A stretch of 64,000 nucleotides of DNA from Cellulomonas aerilata (GTDB lineage Bacteria > Actinomycetota > Actinomycetes > Actinomycetales > Cellulomonadaceae). This document shows, piece after piece, positions 17,846-27,444 of the stretch (positions within the stretch are counted from its first letter, which is position 1; each line of letters opens with the position of its first letter). The stretch covers positions 99,186 to 163,185 of the forward strand of contig NZ_BJYY01000019.1 in NCBI RefSeq assembly GCF_007991755.1, given 5' to 3'. The notes beneath the pieces were generated by a model. It ran no database searches. It had not been told where the DNA came from and saw nothing but the letters and a program-made list of their open reading frames with translations. A program made the position numbers and the translations under genes.

Positions 17846-20800
17846 ATGCCCTCGTCGTCGACGCACTCCGCTGCGCTCGTCGCTCCGCCGCGCCAGGGTC
17901 TCTACGACCCCGCGAACGAGCACGACAACTGCGGGGTCGCCTTCGTGGCGACGCTGCGCGGCACGCCCGGACGCGACATCGTCGACGCCGGGCTCACCGC
18001 GTTGCTCAACCTCGACCACCGCGGCGCCGTCGGCGCGGAGGCGGACAGCGGTGACGGCGCCGGGATCCTCACCCAGATCCCGGACGCGTTCGTCCGCGAC
18101 GTCGTCGACGCCGAGCTGCCGCCGGCCGGGTTCTACGCGATCGGGATGGCGTTCCTGCCCGTCGACGAGGCCGGGCAGGCCGCCGCCGTGCGGGCGATCG
18201 AGGAGATCGCCGCGGAGGAGAAGCTCGACGTCCTGGCGTGGCGCGACGTGCCGGTCACCGCCGACCTGGTGGGGCCGACCGCGCGGGCGTCCATGCCCGT
18301 GTTCCGCCAGCTCGTCGTCGCCGACCCGTCCCGCGAGCTGCACGGCGTCGACCTGGACCGTCGCACCTACCGGCTGCGCAAGCGCACCGAGCACGAGCAG
18401 GGCATCTTCTTCGCCTCCCTGTCGGCGCGCACGCTGACCTACAAGGGGATGCTGACGACCGGCCAGCTCGAGCCGTTCTTCCCGGACCTGTCCGACCCGC
18501 GCTACGCCAGCGAGCTCGCCCTGGTGCACTCGCGCTTCTCCACCAACACCTTCCCGTCCTGGCCGCTGGCCCAGCCGTTCCGGATGATCGCCCACAACGG
18601 GGAGATCAACACCGTCAAGGGCAACCGCAACTGGATGGCCGCCCGCACGTCCACCCTGTCCAGCGACAGGCTCGGGGACCTGGGGCCCCTGCTGCCCGTC
18701 GTCAGCGAGGGGTCGAGCGACTCGGCCACCTTCGACGAGGTGCTGGAGCTGCTGCACCTGGGCGGCCGCTCGCTGCCGCACGCGGTGCTGATGATGATCC
18801 CCGAGGCGTGGGAGAACCACGCCGAGATGGACCCGGCCCGCCGCGCGTTCTACGAGTACCACTCCACGCTCATGGAGCCGTGGGACGGCCCGGCCTGCCT
18901 GAACTTCACCGACGGCACCCTCATCGGGGCGGTCCTGGACCGCAACGGCCTTCGCCCTGGCCGGTACTGGGTCACCGAGGACGGTCTGGTCGTGCTGGCG
19001 TCCGAGGCGGGCGTGCTGGACATCGACCCGGCGACCGTGGTGCGCAAGGGCCGGCTGGAGCCCGGCCGGATGTTCCTGGTGGACACCGGCGCGGGCCGCA
19101 TCGTCGAGGACGACGAGATCAAGGCCCAGCTCGCGGCGCAGCGCCCGTACGCCCAGTGGGTTCGGGAGAACAAGGTCGCGCTGTCCGACCTGCCGGAGCG
19201 CGAGCACGTGGCGCACTCCTCGGCGTCGGTCCGCCGCCGCCAGCGGGCGTTCGGCTACACCGAGGAGGACCTCAAGGTCCTGCTCACCCCGATGGCCAAC
19301 GCCGGCGCGGAGCCGCTGGGCGCGATGGGCGCGGACACGCCGGTCGCCGTCCTGTCCCAGCGCCCGCGGCTGCTGTTCGACTACTTCACGCAGCTGTTCG
19401 CCCAGGTCACCAACCCGCCGCTGGACGCCATCCGCGAGGAGCTGGTCACGAGCATCGGCGGGGCCATCGGTCCCGAGCCGAACCTGCTCGACGACGCGCC
19501 CGAGCACGCCCGCAAGCTGTTCCTGCCGTTCCCGGTCATCGACAACGACGAGCTGGCCAAGATCGCGCGCGTGCACCGCGACCCGCGGCTGGCCGGCGTG
19601 TTCAAGGCGATCACCGTGCGCGGCCTGTACCGGGTCGCGGGCGGAGGTGCGGCGCTCCAGGAGCGCCTGGACGAGATCTTCGCGATCGTCGACCGCGCCG
19701 TGGACGACGGCGTCAGCTTCATCGTGCTGTCGGACCGCGACGGCGACGCCGACCGCGCCGCGATCCCGTCGCTGCTCCTGGTCAGCGCGGTCCACCACCA
19801 CCTGCTGCGCCGTCGCACCCGGACCCGGGTGTCGCTGGTCGTCGAGGCCGGGGACGTGCGCGAGGTGCACCACGTCGCCGCGCTCATCGGCTACGGCGCC
19901 GCGGCGGTCAACCCGTACCTGGCCATGGAGTCCGTCGAGGACCTGGCCAAGTCCGGCTACCTCGACGTCACGCCGCCCAAGGCGGTCGCCAACCTCATCA
20001 AGGCGCTCGGCAAGGGCGTGCTCAAGGTCATGAGCAAGATGGGGATCTCCACGATCGCCTCCTACCGCGGCGCGCAGGTGTTCGAGGCGCTGGGCCTGTC
20101 GGAGGACTTCGTCGGGCGCTACTTCACCGGCACCACCAGCCGGCTGGGCGGCGTCGGGCTCGACGTCATCGCGGCCGAGGTCGCCGCGCGGCACGCCGAC
20201 GCGTACCCGCGCAGCGGCAATCGCCAGCCGCACCAGCGCCTCGCCGAGGGCGGGGACTACCAGTGGCGCCGGGACGGCGAGGAGCACCTCTTCGACCCCG
20301 AGACGGTCTTCCGGCTGCAGCACTCCACGCGGACCCGCCAGTTCGACGTCTTCCGCCAGTACACCCGTCGCGTGGACGACCAGTCCCAGCGCCTGATGAC
20401 CCTGCGCGGGCTGCTGCAGTTCCGCGACGGCGCGCGACCGGCCATCCCGGTCGACCAGGTGGAGCCGGTCAGCGAGATCGTCAAGCGGTTCAACACCGGC
20501 GCGATGTCCTACGGCTCCATCTCGGCCGAGGCGCACGAGACCCTCGCGATCGCGATGAACCGCCTCGGCGGGCGGTCGAACTCCGGCGAGGGCGGGGAGG
20601 ACCCCGCGCGCCTGCACGACCCCGAGCGCCGCAGCCGGGTCAAGCAGATCGCGTCGGGCCGGTTCGGGGTCACCTCGGACTACCTGACGTCGGCCGACGA
20701 CCTGCAGATCAAGATGGCGCAGGGTGCCAAGCCCGGTGAGGGCGGGCAGCTGCCCGGCCCGAAGGTGTCCCCGTGGATCGCCGCGACGCGGCACTCCACC

Positions 20801-22408
20801 CCCGGTGTCGGGCTGATCTCGCCGCCGCCGCACCACGACATCTACTCCATCGAGGACCTCGCCCAGCTGATCCACGACCTGAAGAACTCCAACCCGGCGG
20901 CGCGCGTGCACGTCAAGCTGGTCAGCCAGGTGGGCGTGGGGACCGTGGCCACCGGGGTGTCCAAGGCGCACGCCGACGTGGTCCTCATCTCCGGGCACGA
21001 CGGCGGCACCGGCGCGAGCCCGCTGACGTCCCTCAAGCACGCCGGCGGCCCGTGGGAGATCGGCCTGGCCGACACCCAGCAGACGCTCGTGCTCAACGGC
21101 CTGCGGGACCGGATCGTCGTGCAGGTCGACGGGCAGATGAAGACCGGCCGCGACGTCGTGATCGCCGCCCTGCTGGGCGCCGAGGAGTTCGGCTTCGCGA
21201 CCGCTCCGCTGATCGTCGAGGGCTGCATCATGATGCGGGTGTGCCACCTGGACACCTGTCCGGTGGGCGTCGCCACCCAGAACCCCGAGCTGCGTGCCCG
21301 GTTCACCGGCAAGCCGGAGTTCGTGGTGACGTTCTTCGAGTACATCGCCCAGGAGGTGCGCGAGTACCTCGCCGCCCTCGGGTTCCGCAGCGTCGACGAG
21401 GCCGTGGGCCGGGTCGACGTGCTGGACGCGCGGCGTGCCATCGCGCACTGGAAGGCGGACGGCCTCGACCTCGGTCCCGTCTTGACCAGGCCGGATGCGG
21501 ACCCCGCGTCGCTCAAGCAGCGGCGCCGGCAGGAGCACGGCCTGGAGCGGGCGCTGGACAACCAGCTCATCGCGCTGTCGGCCGACGCGCTCGAGCGGGC
21601 CGAGCCGGTCCGCGTGGACCTGCCGATCCGCAACGTCAACCGCACCGTCGGCACGATGCTCGGGCACGAGGTGACCAAGCGGTACGGCAGCACCGGGCTG
21701 GCCGCCGACACCATCGACGTCACGCTGACCGGCTCGGCCGGCCAGTCCCTCGGCGCGTTCCTGCCCGGCGGCGTGACGCTGCGGCTGTACGGCGACGCCA
21801 ACGACTACGTCGGCAAGGGCCTGTCCGGCGGCCGGATCGTCGTCCGCCCCGACCGGCACGCCCAGCTCGGCGACGGCGACGTCATCGCGGGCAACGTCAT
21901 CGGCTACGGCGCGACGTCGGGGGAGATCTTCCTGCGCGGCGTCGTCGGCGAGCGGTTCGGGGTGCGCAACTCCGGGGCCACGCTGGTCGTCGAGGGCGTG
22001 GGGGACCACGGCTGCGAGTACATGACCGGCGGCACGGTGCTGGTGCTCGGGCGGACCGGACGCAACTTCGCGGCCGGGATGTCCGGTGGCACCGCCTACG
22101 TGCTGGACCTGCGCCCCGGCGCGGTCAACGGGGCCGCCCTCGCGGCCGGCGAGCTGCTGCTCGACCCGCTGGACGACGCCGACCTCGTCACGGTGGAGGC
22201 GCTGCTGCGCCGGCACCACGAGGAGACCGGGTCGCCGCTGGCCAACGAGCTGCTGGCCGACACCGCTGCCCTGCGCGCGCGCTTCACGCGCGTGCTGCCC
22301 ACCGAGTTCGCCCGCATGACCGTCGCGATGGCGCGTGCCGAGGCCGAGGGCCTCGACGCGACCAAGCCCGGCGTGTGGGAGCACATCCTGGAGGTGTCCC
22401 GTGGTTGA
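17846..22408 (+). CDS. gltB: Glutamate synthase (NADPH) large chain
   Basis: Large subunit of glutamate synthase, which makes two glutamates from glutamine and 2-oxoglutarate. It has 1520 residues, full length. ATG 17846 follows GAGGA by 8 bases and gives a 28-residue propeptide before Cys29 (DNCGVAF), the nucleophile of the type II glutaminase domain after cleavage by family knowledge. The central FMN and iron-sulfur region has [10 protein letters not shown], the 3Fe-4S cysteines in [15 protein letters not shown], and [13 protein letters not shown]. The C-terminal beta-helix domain shows GGRIVVRP and [11 protein letters not shown]. The stop overlaps the gltD GTG region, so the subunits are coupled. 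Confidence 0.97.
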   Translation: MPSSSTHSAALVAPPRQGLYDPANEHDNCGVAFVATLRGTPGRDIVDAGLTALLNLDHRGAVGAEADSGDGAGILTQIPDAFVRDVVDAELPPAGFYAIGMAFLPVDEAGQAAAVRAIEEIAAEEKLDVLAWRDVPVTADLVGPTARASMPVFRQLVVADPSRELHGVDLDRRTYRLRKRTEHEQGIFFASLSARTLTYKGMLTTGQLEPFFPDLSDPRYASELALVHSRFSTNTFPSWPLAQPFRMIAHNGEINTVKGNRNWMAARTSTLSSDRLGDLGPLLPVVSEGSSDSATFDEVLELLHLGGRSLPHAVLMMIPEAWENHAEMDPARRAFYEYHSTLMEPWDGPACLNFTDGTLIGAVLDRNGLRPGRYWVTEDGLVVLASEAGVLDIDPATVVRKGRLEPGRMFLVDTGAGRIVEDDEIKAQLAAQRPYAQWVRENKVALSDLPEREHVAHSSASVRRRQRAFGYTEEDLKVLLTPMANAGAEPLGAMGADTPVAVLSQRPRLLFDYFTQLFAQVTNPPLDAIREELVTSIGGAIGPEPNLLDDAPEHARKLFLPFPVIDNDELAKIARVHRDPRLAGVFKAITVRGLYRVAGGGAALQERLDEIFAIVDRAVDDGVSFIVLSDRDGDADRAAIPSLLLVSAVHHHLLRRRTRTRVSLVVEAGDVREVHHVAALIGYGAAAVNPYLAMESVEDLAKSGYLDVTPPKAVANLIKALGKGVLKVMSKMGISTIASYRGAQVFEALGLSEDFVGRYFTGTTSRLGGVGLDVIAAEVAARHADAYPRSGNRQPHQRLAEGGDYQWRRDGEEHLFDPETVFRLQHSTRTRQFDVFRQYTRRVDDQSQRLMTLRGLLQFRDGARPAIPVDQVEPVSEIVKRFNTGAMSYGSISAEAHETLAIAMNRLGGRSNSGEGGEDPARLHDPERRSRVKQIASGRFGVTSDYLTSADDLQIKMAQGAKPGEGGQLPGPKVSPWIAATRHSTPGVGLISPPPHHDIYSIEDLAQLIHDLKNSNPAARVHVKLVSQVGVGTVATGVSKAHADVVLISGHDGGTGASPLTSLKHAGGPWEIGLADTQQTLVLNGLRDRIVVQVDGQMKTGRDVVIAALLGAEEFGFATAPLIVEGCIMMRVCHLDTCPVGVATQNPELRARFTGKPEFVVTFFEYIAQEVREYLAALGFRSVDEAVGRVDVLDARRAIAHWKADGLDLGPVLTRPDADPASLKQRRRQEHGLERALDNQLIALSADALERAEPVRVDLPIRNVNRTVGTMLGHEVTKRYGSTGLAADTIDVTLTGSAGQSLGAFLPGGVTLRLYGDANDYVGKGLSGGRIVVRPDRHAQLGDGDVIAGNVIGYGATSGEIFLRGVVGERFGVRNSGATLVVEGVGDHGCEYMTGGTVLVLGRTGRNFAAGMSGGTAYVLDLRPGAVNGAALAAGELLLDPLDDADLVTVEALLRRHHEETGSPLANELLADTAALRARFTRVLPTEFARMTVAMARAEAEGLDATKPGVWEHILEVSRG

Positions 22409-23876
22409 CCACCGCGGTTTCCTGAAGGTGCGGGAGCGCGAGCTCCCCGCCAACCGTCCCGTGCCCATCCGCCTGATGGACTGGCGGGAGGTGCACGAGT
22501 ACCGCCTGGACAACCCGGACGAGGAGGGCCTGGTCAAGCGGCAGGCCGGGCGCTGCATGGACTGCGGCATCCCGTTCTGCCACCAGGGCTGCCCGCTGGG
22601 CAACCTCATCCCGGACTGGAACGACCTGACCCGGCGCGGGCAGTGGGGCGACGCGATCGACCGGCTGCACGCGACCAACAACTTCCCCGAGTTCACCGGT
22701 CGGATCTGCCCGGCGCCGTGCGAGTCCGCGTGCGTGCTGGGCATCAACCAGGACCCGGTGACCATCAAGAACGTCGAGGTCACCATCGCCGAGGAGGCGT
22801 TCTGGCGTGGGCTGGTGACCCCGCAGGTCCCGGTGCGGCTGACCGGCTTCACGGTCGCCGTCGTCGGCTCCGGCCCGGCCGGCCTGGCCGCCGCCCAGCA
22901 GCTGACCCGCGCGGGCCACACCGTCGCGGTCTACGAGCGCGACGACGCCATCGGCGGCCTGCTGCGCTACGGCGTCCCGGACTTCAAGCTCGACAAGGGG
23001 GTCATCGACCGCCGGCTGGCGCAGATGTCCGCCGAGGGCACGCGGTTCCGTCCCGGGGTGGAGATCGGCAAGGACATCACCTGGCCGCAGCTGCGCGCCC
23101 GGTACGACGCCGTCGTCGTCGCGACCGGCGCCCAGGTCCCGCGCGAGCTGCCGCTGCCCGGTCGCGAGCTGGCCGGCATCCACCCGGCGATGGAGTACCT
23201 GCACCAGGCGAACGCCGTCGTGGCCGGCCGGGACGTCCCGGACCAGATCACCGCCCAGGGCAAGCACGTCATCGTCATCGGCGGCGGGGACACGGGGTCG
23301 GACTGCGTCGGCACCGCGCTGCGCCAGGGGGCCGCGTCCGTGACCACCCTCGCGATCGGCAAGCAGCCGCCCACCGAGCGTCCCGCGCACCAGCCGTGGC
23401 CCATGGACCCGACCGTCTTCGAGGTCTCCACGTCCTACGAGGAGGGCGGCGAGCGCGACTACCTCGCGTCCACCGTGTCGTTCCAGGGGTCCGACGGGCG
23501 CGTCACCGCGCTGCGGGTGGCCCGCACGGAGTACCTCCCGGACGGACGACGCGTCCCCGCCGGCGGCACCGAGCGCGACATCCCGGCCGACCTCGTCCTC
23601 ATCGCGATGGGCTTCACCGGCGCGGAGACCGACACACTTGCGGCCCAGGCCGGCGCAGGGGTCACCCCGCGCGGCGTGGTGGCCCGCAGCGACGACTACG
23701 CGACCAACCTGCCGGGGGTCTTCGTCGCCGGGGACGCCGGCCGCGGGCAGTCCCTCATCGTGTGGGCGATCGCCGAGGGCCGCGCCGCCGCGGCGTCGGT
23801 CGACGCCTACCTCTCGGGCGGCGAGAGCGAGCTGCCCACCCCCATCACGGCGAGCACCGTCTCGCTGCACCCGTAG
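22401..23876 (+). CDS. gltD: Glutamate synthase (NADPH) small chain
   Basis: Electron-entry subunit, 491 residues, passing NADPH electrons through FAD and 4Fe-4S clusters to GltB. The N-terminal cluster region has [20 protein letters not shown] and [13 protein letters not shown]. The FAD site is [15 protein letters not shown] and the NADPH site [15 protein letters not shown]. The final FAD-binding motif is [21 protein letters not shown] 22401 starts 8 bases before the gltB stop, in another frame, which is consistent with translational coupling. A strong hairpin follows 6 bases after the stop. Confidence 0.96.
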   Translation: MVDHRGFLKVRERELPANRPVPIRLMDWREVHEYRLDNPDEEGLVKRQAGRCMDCGIPFCHQGCPLGNLIPDWNDLTRRGQWGDAIDRLHATNNFPEFTGRICPAPCESACVLGINQDPVTIKNVEVTIAEEAFWRGLVTPQVPVRLTGFTVAVVGSGPAGLAAAQQLTRAGHTVAVYERDDAIGGLLRYGVPDFKLDKGVIDRRLAQMSAEGTRFRPGVEIGKDITWPQLRARYDAVVVATGAQVPRELPLPGRELAGIHPAMEYLHQANAVVAGRDVPDQITAQGKHVIVIGGGDTGSDCVGTALRQGAASVTTLAIGKQPPTERPAHQPWPMDPTVFEVSTSYEEGGERDYLASTVSFQGSDGRVTALRVARTEYLPDGRRVPAGGTERDIPADLVLIAMGFTGAETDTLAAQAGAGVTPRGVVARSDDYATNLPGVFVAGDAGRGQSLIVWAIAEGRAAAASVDAYLSGGESELPTPITASTVSLHP

Positions 23877-23882
23877 CCGGCC

Positions 23883-23923
23883 GCCGTCGCGAGGGGCCGG
23901 GACCGTCCCGGCCCCGCGACGGC
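23883..23923 (+). terminator. Strong hairpin terminator after gltD
   Basis: GCCGTCGC plus GGGGCCGGGA pair with TCCCGGCCCC plus GCGACGGC: 18 base pairs, a 2-base GA bulge on the left arm and a CCG loop. Its position just after gltD and before the pyk promoter fits a terminator, although no U-tract follows. Confidence 0.7.
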
Positions 23924-23955
23924 GCCCGGACGGACCCTTCCGACGACCCCGACAT

Positions 23956-23961
23956 AGGCTG
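23956..23961 (+). promoter_or_regulatory. -10 element for leaderless pyk transcript
   Basis: TAGGCT ends 6 bases before the pyk ATG (TAGGCT-GGAGCC-ATG approximately), so transcription would begin at or next to the start codon. GGAGCC in between could also serve as a weak ribosome-binding site, but its spacing is too short. Confidence 0.45.
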
Positions 23962-23966
23962 GAGCC

Positions 23967-25400
23967 ATGCGTAGAGCGAAGATCGTGTGCACCATCGGAC
24001 CCGCGACCGAGTCCGCCGAGCAGATCCAGGCGCTGGTCGACGCCGGCATGGACGTGGCGCGGCTGAACCGCAGCCACGGCGACACCGAGGTGCACGAGCG
24101 GGTGTACAACAACGTGCGCGCCGCGGCGAAGGCCTCGGGCCGGTCCGTGGCCGTGCTCGTCGACCTGCAGGGCCCCAAGATCCGCCTCGGCCGGTTCACC
24201 GAGGGCAAGCACGAGCTGGCCGAGGGTGACGTCTTCACGATCACCACCGAGGACGTGCCGGGCACCAAGGAGCTCGTCTCCACCACGCACAAGGGCCTGC
24301 CGGGCGACGCGCGTGTCGGCGACCCGCTCCTCATCGACGACGGCCGGGTGCTCGTGCGCGTCACCGCGGTGGAGGGCCCCCGCGTCGTCACCCGCGTCGA
24401 GGTCCCCGGCCCCGTCTCCAACAACAAGGGCATCAACCTGCCCGGCGTGGCCGTCTCCGTGCCCGCCATGTCGGACAAGGACGAGTCCGACCTGCGCTGG
24501 GCGCTGCAGATCGGCGCCGACCTCATCGCGCTGTCGTTCGTGCGCAGCGCGGCCGACTACGCCGACGTCCGCCGGATCATGGAGGAGGAGGGCCGGGTCA
24601 TCCCGGTCATCGCCAAGATCGAGAAGCCGCAGGCGGTCGAGAACCTCGTCGAGATCGTCGACGCGTTCGACGGCATCATGGTCGCCCGCGGCGACCTGGG
24701 CGTGGAGCTGCCGCTCGAGCAGGTCCCGCTCGTGCAGAAGCGCGCCGTCGAGCTCGCCCGCCGCAACGCCAAGCCGGTCATCGTGGCGACGCAGGTGCTC
24801 GAGTCCATGATCTCCGCACCCCGTCCCACCCGGGCCGAGGCGTCGGACTGCGCCAACGCCGTGCTGGACGGGGCGGACGCCGTCATGCTCTCCGGCGAGA
24901 CCAGCGTGGGCGAGTACCCGATCGAGGCCGTGCGCACGATGGCGCGGATCATCGAGAACACCGAGGAGCTCGGCCGGGAGCGCATGGCGCCGCTCGGCTC
25001 GACCCCGCACACCCGCGGTGGCGCGATCACCCGGGCCGCGGCCGAGGTCGGCGAGATCGTCGGCGTGAAGTTCCTCGTGACGTTCACGCAGTCCGGTGAC
25101 TCCGCGCGCCGCATGTCGCGCCTGCGGTCCCCGATCCCGCTGCTCGCGTTCACCCCGGTCACCACCGTGCGCAACGTGCTCTCGCTGAGCTGGGGCGTGC
25201 AGAGCTTCGAGGTGGCCCAGGTCGGCTCCACCGACGAGATGGTGGCTCAGGTCGACCAGACGCTGCGCGCCAACGGCCTGGCCGAGCTGGGCGACTACGT
25301 GGTGGTCGTCTCCGGTGCCCCGGTCGGGGTCGCCGGCACGACCAACTCGATCCTCGTGCACAAGATCGGCGAGGAGGCGTCCGGCGCGAAGACCGCCTGA
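23967..25400 (+). CDS. pyk: Pyruvate kinase
   Basis: Last step of glycolysis, phosphoenolpyruvate plus ADP to pyruvate and ATP, in the cytoplasm. It has 477 residues, the normal length. The N-terminus RRAKIVCTIGPA, the substrate loop LNRSHGD (LNFSHG in many homologues), VDLQGPKIRLGRF, the active-site IAKIEKPQAVEN with catalytic Lys, and MVARGDLGVELP are all present. The C-terminal allosteric domain ends in GTTNSILVHKIG. The start is fixed by the conserved N-terminus. It is a single-gene unit flanked by hairpins at both ends. Confidence 0.97.
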   Translation: MRRAKIVCTIGPATESAEQIQALVDAGMDVARLNRSHGDTEVHERVYNNVRAAAKASGRSVAVLVDLQGPKIRLGRFTEGKHELAEGDVFTITTEDVPGTKELVSTTHKGLPGDARVGDPLLIDDGRVLVRVTAVEGPRVVTRVEVPGPVSNNKGINLPGVAVSVPAMSDKDESDLRWALQIGADLIALSFVRSAADYADVRRIMEEEGRVIPVIAKIEKPQAVENLVEIVDAFDGIMVARGDLGVELPLEQVPLVQKRAVELARRNAKPVIVATQVLESMISAPRPTRAEASDCANAVLDGADAVMLSGETSVGEYPIEAVRTMARIIENTEELGRERMAPLGSTPHTRGGAITRAAAEVGEIVGVKFLVTFTQSGDSARRMSRLRSPIPLLAFTPVTTVRNVLSLSWGVQSFEVAQVGSTDEMVAQVDQTLRANGLAELGDYVVVVSGAPVGVAGTTNSILVHKIGEEASGAKTA

Positions 25401-25419
25401 CGCACCTGCCGCAGCACGG

Positions 25420-25456
25420 CGAAGCCCCCGCGACCTCATGGGTCCCGGGGGCTTCG
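25420..25456. terminator. Bidirectional terminator between pyk and dps
   Basis: CGAAGCCCCCG pairs perfectly with CGGGGGCTTCG across a 15-base loop. Read on either strand the stem ends in a short T-containing CTTCG, and it lies between two convergent genes, so it can serve both pyk and dps. Confidence 0.65.
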
Positions 25457-25500
25457 GCCGTCCCGCGTCCGGCGGGCCGTCGGTCGGTGCCGGTCGAGCG

Positions 25501-26076
25501 CTACTCCGTGGTGCCGAGCTGGGCCGTCTCGCCGGCCTGCTGCGCGGAGTCCTTCTCGCCGGTGGCGCCGTCGGTGCTCAGCGTCCCGCCGGAGCTCTCC
25601 AGGTGCGCCCGGACGAACCAGTGGAACAGCTCGAGCTCGGCCAGGTGCGCCACCAGCAGGTCGTGGGTGACGTCGTCGAGGTCGTCGACCTCCTTCGCCG
25701 CCTTGCGGTGGTCGGAGATGACGCCCTGGTAGACGACGTCCAGCGCGCCCAGGTGCTCGATCGCGCCGGCGCGGCCGATGGAGTAGTCGTCCCAGCTGCG
25801 GGCCGCCACGAGCGCGCCGGGCGTGCCCTGCGGCTCGGCGCCGAGGGTCGCGATGCGCTCGGCGATCGCGTCCACCATGAGGCGCACGGCGTCCACCTGC
25901 GGGTCGATCATCTCGTGCACCGCGATGAAGTGCGGTCCGACGACGTTCCAGTGGATGTGCTTGAGCGTCAGCGCAAGGTCGTTGAGGGCGTGCAGCCGGC
26001 CCTGCAGGGCGTCGGCGATGGTCGCGGCGTCCTGGGTGCTCAGGCCCGGGACGGTGAACTTCGGGAGATCGGTCAT
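25501..26076 (-). CDS. dps: Dps-family ferritin-like DNA-protection protein
   Basis: A 191-residue protein of the Dps family, which forms a 12-subunit shell that oxidises and stores iron and protects DNA under oxidative or starvation stress. The intersubunit ferroxidase ligands are visible in LKHIHWNVVGPHFIAVHEMID (His, His, Asp) and downstream LMVDAIAERIATLG with Asp and Glu. The C-terminal tail after about residue 165 is Gly-, Thr- and Gln-rich and not Lys-rich, so direct DNA binding through the tail is not obvious. An N-terminal lysine is present. The start follows GGAGGACCGCC. The nearby RsbQP-like stress module makes a stress role plausible. Confidence 0.92.
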   Translation of the reverse strand: MTDLPKFTVPGLSTQDAATIADALQGRLHALNDLALTLKHIHWNVVGPHFIAVHEMIDPQVDAVRLMVDAIAERIATLGAEPQGTPGALVAARSWDDYSIGRAGAIEHLGALDVVYQGVISDHRKAAKEVDDLDDVTHDLLVAHLAELELFHWFVRAHLESSGGTLSTDGATGEKDSAQQAGETAQLGTTE

Positions 26077-26283
26077 GGCGGTCCTCCGGTCGGTGGATCA
26101 CGTGCTCAGGTCGGGCCCCCGCGGGGACCCACGGCACCGATCCTTTCCCACCCGGCCGCGCGGCGCCCGTCGGGCCGCCGGGACCGCACCCCTCGCCCAC
26201 GGGCCCCGTGCGACCGGCCGGGGGCGGCGCCGGGCGCGCCCTGAGGGATGCGGGGCGACGCCGGACGGGGTAGGACAGAGGCC

Positions 26284-26514
26284 ATGACCACGCCCATCCC
26301 CGAACCCGCGGACACCGACGCGCACGACGGCGACCTCGTCGAGCCGGAGGGCACCAACGCCGGGGGGATCGCCGACGCCCAGCCCGAGCCCGGCGACGAC
26401 GTCCGCTCCGGCGGCCACCCCGAGGACGGCCCCCGGTCCCTGGCCGACACCGAGGCCAAGTGGCACCAGCACGAGCTGGCCGGCGAGTCCTGGGACGACC
26501 CGGACCGCCTCTGA
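26284..26514 (+). CDS. Small acidic hypothetical protein
   Basis: Predicted 76-residue, strongly acidic protein rich in Asp, Glu, Pro and Gly (DAHDGDLVEPEGTNAGG, then WHQHELAGESWDDPDRL). It has no hydrophobic segment or Cys and is probably disordered and cytoplasmic. Support comes from an ATG placed 7 bases after a -10-like TAGGAC (26271-26276), consistent with a leaderless message, and from the end-to-end coding-like composition. I do not recognise a family. It lies between dps (divergent) and the RsbQ-like gene and may be a stress-associated small protein, which is only a guess from position. Confidence 0.5.
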   Translation: MTTPIPEPADTDAHDGDLVEPEGTNAGGIADAQPEPGDDVRSGGHPEDGPRSLADTEAKWHQHELAGESWDDPDRL

Positions 26515-26604
26515 CCGAGGGTCCCACGCCGGTCCGGCACCGGACCTGTCCGGCCTCCACGCGGCCCGGACCCGGGCGGGGCGTCCGCCGGACCGGCGGG
26601 TGCC

Positions 26605-26634
26605 TTGGGTCCGGGCGGCCCATCTGCGTACTCT
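26605..26634 (+). promoter_or_regulatory. Promoter of the rsbQP-like unit
   Basis: TTGGGT (26605-26610), an 18-base spacer and TACTCT (26629-26634) form a sigma70-type promoter whose -10 ends 6 bases before the ATG at 26641. The message is therefore predicted to be leaderless. Confidence 0.5.
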
Positions 26635-26640
26635 CGCCCC

Positions 26641-27444
26641 ATGTCTGCGGCCGAGCGGCACCATGCGCGCGTGACCGGCGTCCCGTCGGGGCGGCCCATG
26701 GTGTTCGCGCACGGGTTCGGCTGCGACCAGGCGATGTGGCGGTTCGTGGCGCCCGACTTCGAGGTGGACCACCGCGTGGTGGTCTTCGACCACCTGGGTG
26801 CCGGGTCGTCGGACCTGCGCGCCTACGACCCCGTCCGGCATGCCTCCCTGGAGGGCTACGCCGACGACGTGGTGGAGCTCTGCCGCGAGCTGGGCCTGAC
26901 CGACGTGGTGCTCGTGGGGCACTCGGTCAGCGCCATGATCGGCGTGCTCGCCGTGGCGCGTGCTCCGGAGCTGTTCGCGGCGCTGGTGATGGTCTCGCCC
27001 TCACCCCGCTACGTCGACGACGTCGACTACGTCGGCGGGATGACCCCGGCGGACATCGACGCGCTGCTGGACTCCATGGACAGCAACTACCTGGGCTGGT
27101 CCGCGCAGATGGCGCCGGTGATCGTGGGGCGCCCGGACCGGCCCGAGCTGGGGGAGGAGCTGACGAACAGCTTCTGCCGGACGGACCCCTGGATCGCGCG
27201 TCAGTTCGCCGAGGTGACGTTCCGGTCGGACAACCGTGCCGACCTGGACGCCGTGCGGGTGCCGACCCTGGTCCTGCAGTGCCGCGAGGACGCCATCGCA
27301 CCGCCGCCGGTGGGCGCCTACGTCCACGAGCACGTGCGCGGCAGCACCCTCACGGTGCTCGACACGGTCGGCCACACCCCGCACCTGAGCGCACCCGAGC
27401 AGACGATCGCGGCGATCCGCGCGTACCTGGCGGGGCTCGCGTGA
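26641..27444 (+). CDS. RsbQ-like alpha/beta hydrolase
   Basis: This 267-residue alpha/beta hydrolase resembles Bacillus RsbQ, the partner needed by the RsbP phosphatase in energy-stress activation of sigma B. The catalytic triad is visible at nearly the RsbQ positions: Ser95 in VGHSVSAM, Asp217 in CREDAIAPP and His245 in VGHTPHLS. HGFGCDQAMWRF (oxyanion loop) and DHLGAGSSDLRAY are also family-like. ATG 26641 is preferred over an upstream ATG because the promoter -10 ends 6 bases before it. The TGA overlaps the GTG of an RsbP-like gene. The natural ligand or substrate is unknown; in Bacillus a small hydrophobic molecule has been proposed. Confidence 0.85.
   Translation: MSAAERHHARVTGVPSGRPMVFAHGFGCDQAMWRFVAPDFEVDHRVVVFDHLGAGSSDLRAYDPVRHASLEGYADDVVELCRELGLTDVVLVGHSVSAMIGVLAVARAPELFAALVMVSPSPRYVDDVDYVGGMTPADIDALLDSMDSNYLGWSAQMAPVIVGRPDRPELGEELTNSFCRTDPWIARQFAEVTFRSDNRADLDAVRVPTLVLQCREDAIAPPPVGAYVHEHVRGSTLTVLDTVGHTPHLSAPEQTIAAIRAYLAGLA

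Noticed and set aside
17597..22921. Very long minus-strand open frame (about 1774 codons) opposite gltB
   Set aside because: Fully antisense to gltBD; composition is typical of mirror frames in high-GC DNA.
22284..25439. Minus-strand open frame of about 1051 codons opposite gltD and pyk
   Set aside because: Antisense to two conserved enzymes; no recognisable motif and no promoter or ribosome-binding site.
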